DNA of 64,000 bases, from contig CM046304.1 of assembly GCA_025267735.1 (NCBI GenBank), forward strand, positions 28,895,381 to 28,959,380, read 5' to 3'. The first letter of the stretch is position 1. Each line of letters begins with the position of its first letter. The notes under the pieces were generated by a model. That model saw only the letters and a program-made list of their open reading frames with translations. It was not told the origin of the DNA and ran no database searches. Below, piece by piece: positions 57,601-64,000 of the stretch. Source of the DNA: Mactra quadrangularis. Lineage: Eukaryota; Mollusca; Bivalvia; Venerida; Mactridae. The translations under genes and the position numbers were made by a program.

Positions 57601-59869
57601 GGTATAAGACATAAAGTATTGTTTCCACTTCTCAAAATGATTGAAATATATAGATCCTATAAACATGTTATATATATAATTTAAGCATGTTCTTGGAGAG
57701 CATATTATCGAAGGCATACTATAATTTAATCATAGTAAATGCATTATTAAAATATTTACGACATATTTTGGTTGTGAGAATTTGAATTAGTTGCCCACAG
57801 TTTATAATGAGTTACACAAACTGACACTAAGAATGATCTTACATTTACATTATTAAGGCAGCCACAGTAGTTTGCCAGGGGTTTTAAACGAAACCAGGGA
57901 CACATATCATGGAGTTTTCAAAATTCAGGACATGCATGTTTATTTGCTGTAACATTTACTATTCTTAATAATTTCTAATTACATTTTGCATGAAATATGT
58001 TCATTTCATTACCTTTACTGTGCCCTAAAACATTTAGTCTGTAACGGTCGTTCGTGTTATGTACAATTTTCTAGACATATATTATCACGAAATTTGATAC
58101 TTTTGAATTCTTTTTTTCGCACTGGTCTTGAACAAATTCCAATATAAATTAATAATCATTAAAGAAAATAGTCTGAGACCTATATAAGATATTTGTTTTT
58201 TAATCACGATTGGGCTTCAGTTTTTAAAAAGCACAGAACGGGAATACTGTTTAAAACTTACCCCTAATGACAACAGTAACACGCCTTCATTCATACAGGA
58301 ACAAGTTACTTTTTTATTTAATTCCTTAAAAGTCAATTATTGTTAAAAAAAGGTGCTTAAGTGATAAGCAGCTCTTGATAAATATATATAAAATGGTTTA
58401 GAAGGCGCTAACATTTGCTATTCCAATTTAGGGTTGTTTTATTTTCATGGACTCCATTCAGTAGTGTAAATCTATAAGGAACCTCAAATTTGGTTTATTA
58501 ACTTCTCAGCTTATATTACTAACCGTCTTTCTTCTGTTATAATATTATTGTACAATATTTGATAATATGCTGTCACAATACATTAAGCCTTCAAGAGGTT
58601 CTCTTGTATTTCATCATTACTTAAAGTTTCACTGTAAACTCATTCAGTCTGTAATGGCTTTTACACATGTCTCACAAAAATCAACAGTTTTTGTGACAAA
58701 AATGTCACCCGCCGCAGATGTGAACATTGTGTTTATCGAAACAAATCACTCAGGTCACGAATTATATCTACGACGGCTATAACAGTACAAACTTGCGACA
58801 ATAATGTGCTAGAAGTCATTTCAAATGCGTAATAACGATGAAACAATCGATCAGGAAAACTTGCGGGGCATTTCCTTAGTGTATATATGTACCATGACAC
58901 CGCAGACGTCATAGCGTTTAAAATTTACAATGGCGTCTTGAACTTTTCTCGGTGAAATGGTCATTTAGTTTGAGATAATCTAACAATTTCTATTCTTGAG
59001 CGTAAGTCTTATTGCTCATTTTTCATTCCTGATGTAATACAGCCGAGACAAATTGGATTAAAACTTCTTTGTTTGTGCCAAATGATTACATAGCTTTAAG
59101 TTACACAGACACAAATATATCATAAATAATTAATTTTCTTTTGGTGCTAAATTATTATTAGTTTTGCCTATGAAGCATATCCCTGTATACTTCACTAGCC
59201 GACAATTAGGTTCCATAGGAAGGACAAAGACATTCCGTACAGATGAAATTTAAAAATGTATGCCAGCTGCAGAATGTGAAGTTAACTTACCACTTAAGTA
59301 TACACTAGTTATAAATATTATTATTATTATTATATAACTTGCAAGGATGGACAACAAAACGACACATATATTGGTATTAAGATACAGACTTGTGGCTGCA
59401 AATGCTGAGCTAAATTAATAAGAGTTATTTATAGTGTTGAAAGAGCAAAAGGTTAAAGTAAGAAATCAAATTGAACTTGTTCAACATATTGAATTAGTTT
59501 TTGATGCAACAACATTAAGGAAGAGTTGCACTTAATGGCTTTGGAAATGTACTGGAGCTTTCAGACAGTAAACAGGTTAGTATGATAGACTTAGTGAAAG
59601 TAGCAAAATACATATATTTAAGCATCCCTTAATTAATTACTAATGTACAGAAAAAGAATAAAAAATCAATCTGTAAGATCAAAACTTAGATTATCAGGAA
59701 AGTGACAAACATGCAGTGAAAAATTAACTTTCATATGATTATTTTCGTTTTGGTTTCTTTTAACACCATAGGAACACATTGCACATGTCATATCAAGACG
59801 ATAAATCATTCTACTAATCGTCCCTAGAATTGCTTAATCTCTGAATTTTATTGTAGCCAGTTACTAAGC
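54606..59869. other. Long gene-poor stretch
   Basis: No exon was confidently recognised. The longest frames, 56545-56880 (111 codons, Ile/Lys/Leu-rich, no motif) and 58567-58782, have no domain signature or flanking splice pattern. A SINE-body fragment (ACCATTCTCCTACCACTGATTC) lies at about 55570-55650. A short block near 54660-54730 following TTTTTCAG is mildly coding-like but could not be extended. Confidence 0.45.
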
Positions 59870-60046
59870 CCATAATTTTGTCAGTGACTGACTACTACCC
59901 TACATGATAAAGCATCAGTTGTAGGAGGAACAATGGCCGTAGAAATCATTTCATGACCAAACTCCACGAAAGTATGATCCGCCCGGGAATCGAACCACGA
60001 TGAGTAGACTTGCGTGTTACCAACTGCGCTAGCCGAGTGGCTCATA
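59870..60046 (-). repeat. tRNA-derived SINE, best-preserved copy
   Basis: On the minus strand, the head has TAGCGCAGTTGGTAACACG (A-box) and GTGGTTCGATTCCCGGGCGG (B-box). It is followed by a body with ATGATTTCTACGGCCATTGT, then CCTACAACTGATGC and AGTCAGTCACTGAC. Truncated relatives occur near 23275-23410, 48290 and 55580, showing a dispersed family that uses RNA polymerase III-type internal promoters. Confidence 0.7.
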
Positions 60047-63000
60047 AGAGTATAATCAAATTCTTTTAATGCATTTGAATACTTAAGTGGTAAGTTTTGC
60101 CTAACTTATTGCTCTAAAGCAGGGATCTTGTAAAAATGATTGATTAAAACAAAATGGGTCAAACGTAAGTACTTTAGCTTCATCTTCATACAAGTAACTA
60201 TTTTTGTGTCGTTACTTATGCTAGTGTAAAAGTTACTTATAGAGGTGAAAAGTGAATGAATTTTAAACCAGAAGGCTCAACGCAGTATATATTGCTAATG
60301 TGAGAAATTCAAACTTTAGAAATTGTCATTTTTATTGTTTTCAATTTCGTGTCTCATTGTATTAACAGGTTTTATGTGTATCCTTAGGATATATTCCAAC
60401 AGTTATTCGTCTACAATCGGTGTTTAAATGAGAATTGAAAATCGTGTTCGAATGCAGTTAAAGCTGAAAACAGAACCAAACATATAGTGACACGTCAATA
60501 ACAGTTCTTAAATACCCGTAGGACAAAAACTTGCAAACTGTCTATCTGCATCGGCAAATTTTACATTCTACCTGGTTTTAGTTAATTTGATGCCATACAC
60601 CCTAAAGTGATTAACTGACACATATACTACTCTGCCTTATGCTACTGGATAATACTCGGATGACTGACGCCAGAATCAAGCATCGAGGCAATTTTGATGT
60701 AGAAAGGCAACGAGGTTATGCAATAACCGACTAATAAATTAAAAAGCGAAAACAAATGTAAGTTGGTATTCATGAATGAACTGGATTAGTGTAATACCCC
60801 AAGAGCTGTCAAATATGTAACTTAATAGATTCGTAAAATGGCAGCCAGAGGTGTATATCATACTTTACTGAAAGCTCATTTACAAAAACATACATCATAC
60901 AAGACTTGGGTGTAGTCCTTTACAATACTTTAAAGTCAGATAATATTCTTACTCAAAAAATAAAGTACGCTCCGAAACATCATTATATTTTAGGGACTGT
61001 GAAAATATTATACGTATATGCACTATGTTTTGACGTTGCGGGGTCACTTCAAAAATGGACAATGAGAACTCACAAGAGCTAAGACTCTTCAGAACTTAAA
61101 ACATAAACAACACTAAATATGTACGAGTTCAAAACGGTATCAATTACTGTGTATACATTGTAAAGCAAAATACAAAACATATGCATGGAGTTTTAAGTGC
61201 TTTACAACAAATTCAGTCACACAGCGGTGAAAAGATTAGATCTCTTGAACCAATCGTTAAAACAAGATAAACATAGCCAGTAGCCATTGCCTAAATACTG
61301 TACGACATTTCTTAACAAACAGGTAGGTTAACAATTGGCCAAAAGAATATTTTTTGACCTTACTACACGATGGTATGCAATGGTAGTTGAATCCACCTCA
61401 CTAGAATTTAGATGCGCTACCGACACTAGTTATAAAACAATTATACAAAATGATCGAATACTTTGGTTAATATTAATGAGCTAAAGGATTTGAAGAATTA
61501 CAAACAACAATCAACCTACCAAACGCACTGTTCACTTTAATCAACCGAGAAACATAGGGACTATAAATCTGAAAAATATCTAATAAAACTAAATTAAAAT
61601 TATCTACAGTGAGAGTCTTTCAATTATGATGTCCAATGAATCGGATAAATGCTATACAATTCCTTTTATGGACGCATGCAAACATAGTACATATCAAATA
61701 TATGAACGGTACTATCCTTATAATTCAGGAATAGCCTCCTATTAAACAATTATCTTACAATTAAAAGTGACAACAGCAACACCATGAGTATTTGATATAA
61801 GACAAAGCAGATCCGGACAATTTACCACGTGAACACAACCATGTACGCATTCCGTATCAAGCACAGACTAGTGTTTCTAATGTATATTCCCAATTAGGGA
61901 CTGTTGTGAATTGCTGGTAGCCACGCTAAAGTGATTATAACATAATAAAATGTCCTGTAGAGAACACCAGATGATCTCATTGTGATTGTAATGAAACTAG
62001 ACAAGAATAATTGTACTAGAGTGAGAATAGAAGAACTGGCTAATAAGTGGAACTAATATTTGTGTAGAGAACGTGTATTCAATTAGTATAAGGAAAATAA
62101 ATACATGCTCAATTGACGAGACATTTAAGTGAAAAGTATATCCATCATAGTAATTCATACTGAAATATAACACACGAACTTGGATATTTTTTTGTAAACA
62201 TATATATAAGGTGCCCAAAATATTGATAGCATCATTAGCCTTACATTGAAGCTGTGAGAAATTTTATGGTATATAGGTATTTTTTTCCGTAGATATTCTT
62301 TTACCTGTTTATGACTCCAAATTATTGAATTTGGTACATGTTATGATCCTACATTCTTAATTGTTGAGGTTTCTAAGTGAAAAGCACAACCATCAACTTG
62401 TCAAATAATATATAAAGTCAAACACTATCTATTTAGTGCAAAGAAAATAGACCTTTATTTATATTGATTCAAACACCTATAAAAAACTTTTTATTAATGA
62501 TTTTTTCGCTTAAACCTGTGTATGTTCGTTCTGTCATTCCAAAGTGAAAGAAGATCAATAATAATTATTATTATGAAAGCATAATTTTGTTACCAATAAT
62601 TAAACAATAGTTTTTTTATCGCAATATGTTTAAGATGAAAAATTGTAACTGAATTATTTTTAATTGAATATTGGCACCTAAACCACGAATAATAAAATCA
62701 TATATTATAGCATCCCCAGCTTGACGAAAATGATTTGATGGAATAAAATTATATATGTGTGCGTTGTTTATGCCATTTGCCAATAAAGTAGGATGTACCA
62801 GTTTGCTAATTGTGTCAATTTGTATAACGGTGTAAAACTTGTATGTCGCCTGGTTTTAATTTATTTGGGTCCAAATTCAATTATTACTGCACTGAAAGTT
62901 CTGTACGTTGAAAGCACACAAGTATCTTATAATAATAATAAGAACTTATAGACTATTGTGTTTTTATTTCTTACAACAATGCAAATAATAATACTGCCTT

Positions 63001-64000
63001 ACAGACTGTTTCATATGTAGCTATACAATTTACACAGGATGCTGTGCGCTAGCCAGTGCATCGATTTATTACGATACAATCGAACCAATAAATTTAGATG
63101 AATAATGAGAAAACCCTATACAAAATGACTTTATGCTGACAAATAAAAGGTATTACACTGTCAATATGTATCAGCGTTGGTATGAGCCTTTTATCAAATA
63201 AATTATTTATATTTCTTATTTCATCAGATTCGCATTTTATAAATGTCTATGTAAATTTAATAGAATAGACTCTGTTAAATACACAATTAAAATTCAGTAA
63301 CATGTACACATTTTTAGGTATTAACATCAGGTAAAACGGATAAACAACAATCTATTTTGTAAAAGTAAACACTGGTCTTATGTAAATGGGTCTTTTTCAA
63401 ACGAATAAAAGCCTATGCATGACATTGTTTTCCAAGTTTTTATCCTATACTAATTTTGCTGCTTTCGTGTAAACTATTAAAAAACTATCCAGTTGAAAGT
63501 CTCAGTAAAACTCAAACACAACTTGTGATAGCTAAAGTGGCCTAACATAGTATATTCAAATTGACATGGCATGGGTATTCCGTTGATTCGATATAAGAAT
63601 TTACAATAACAATTGCCATGTTTTTACAATTTTTGCCGTCAACAATTCTAAGGATTATTTCGTTTAAACGCTATTCTGCAGTTGATGAATATTCTCGCTA
63701 CAAATAAATCAATTAACATCTAAATACATTCAACGTTTTTTTTCTGATTTCCAAAACAAAACATCTTACCCTAAAACTTCACGATTTCAATTCATACCAA
63801 GTAAATGTTAATGCAGATTTTGCACTCATTAATATATATTAAGCAACTAACTCACATTTAAATTGAAATTAAACGAGAATCTGCATCCTCATTAAGTAAC
63901 AACAGTATATAAAACACATTGTTTATGGCTATCAAGTTATTTACTAAGAAAAGTAAAAAATACATATTGAGATTGAAGTCGCACTCACTACACTTTAGAA
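60047..64000. other. No gene seen to the end of the window
   Basis: Uniformly AT-rich sequence with only short random frames on both strands (for example 61997-62218 minus). No RNA gene, tandem array or inverted element was recognised. It may be intergenic or part of a long intron. Confidence 0.4.

Overview
The window looks like nuclear DNA of an invertebrate animal, most likely a bivalve or other lophotrochozoan. It is AT-rich with long gene-poor stretches. Its few coding segments are split by spliceosomal introns with GT...AG borders and consistent phases. It is crowded with tRNA-derived SINE fragments, foldback elements and MITEs with diagnostic target-site duplications (TSDs), satellites, and one large self-synthesising DNA transposon of the Polinton/Maverick class. 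The taxon is inferred from this style; no ribosomal or mitochondrial marker is present.

Layout. 1-4.7 kb: no gene; a quasi-periodic cluster of X-box-like palindromes and a 113-bp hAT-type hairpin MITE. 4.77-9.87 kb: a carbohydrate sulfotransferase gene (5' exons missing) squeezed between a 13-bp and a 31-bp tandem array. 9.9-21.3 kb: SINE copies, a CpG-rich Harbinger-type MITE, several inverted-repeat elements, a roughly 1.06-kb unit present three times in tandem, and pentanucleotide arrays. 21.6-28.8 kb: minus strand, one orphan candidate terminal exon and a four-exon gene reconstructed here for a secreted, probably GPI-anchored cysteine-rich protein, with a 715-bp foldback in its second intron. 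28.8-43.2 kb: a 37-bp minisatellite, then about four tandem copies of a 0.65-1.1 kb host repeat, one of which is interrupted by the 11,081-bp Polinton. 43.2-64 kb: mostly non-coding, with a broken non-LTR reverse transcriptase, hAT-like and pogo-like MITEs, palindromes and SINE pieces.

The Polinton (31755-42835) is the centrepiece. It has 114-bp terminal inverted repeats (TIRs) with one mismatch, starting AG and ending CT, and a perfect 6-bp TSD (CTTAGT). A related empty site is visible in the neighbouring repeat copy. It carries three intact genes: a protein-primed family B DNA polymerase (minus strand), and on the plus strand a zinc-finger/polyproline/P-loop ATPase and a DDE integrase with a chromodomain. 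The last two each need one short intron removed. No capsid or stand-alone protease gene is visible, and no remaining gap contains an open frame large enough for one. The polymerase would copy the element, the integrase would insert it, and the ATPase, normally assigned to virion packaging in relatives, is left without an obvious capsid partner.

Annotations were made by eye. Family names rest on recognised motifs, and no database search was run.
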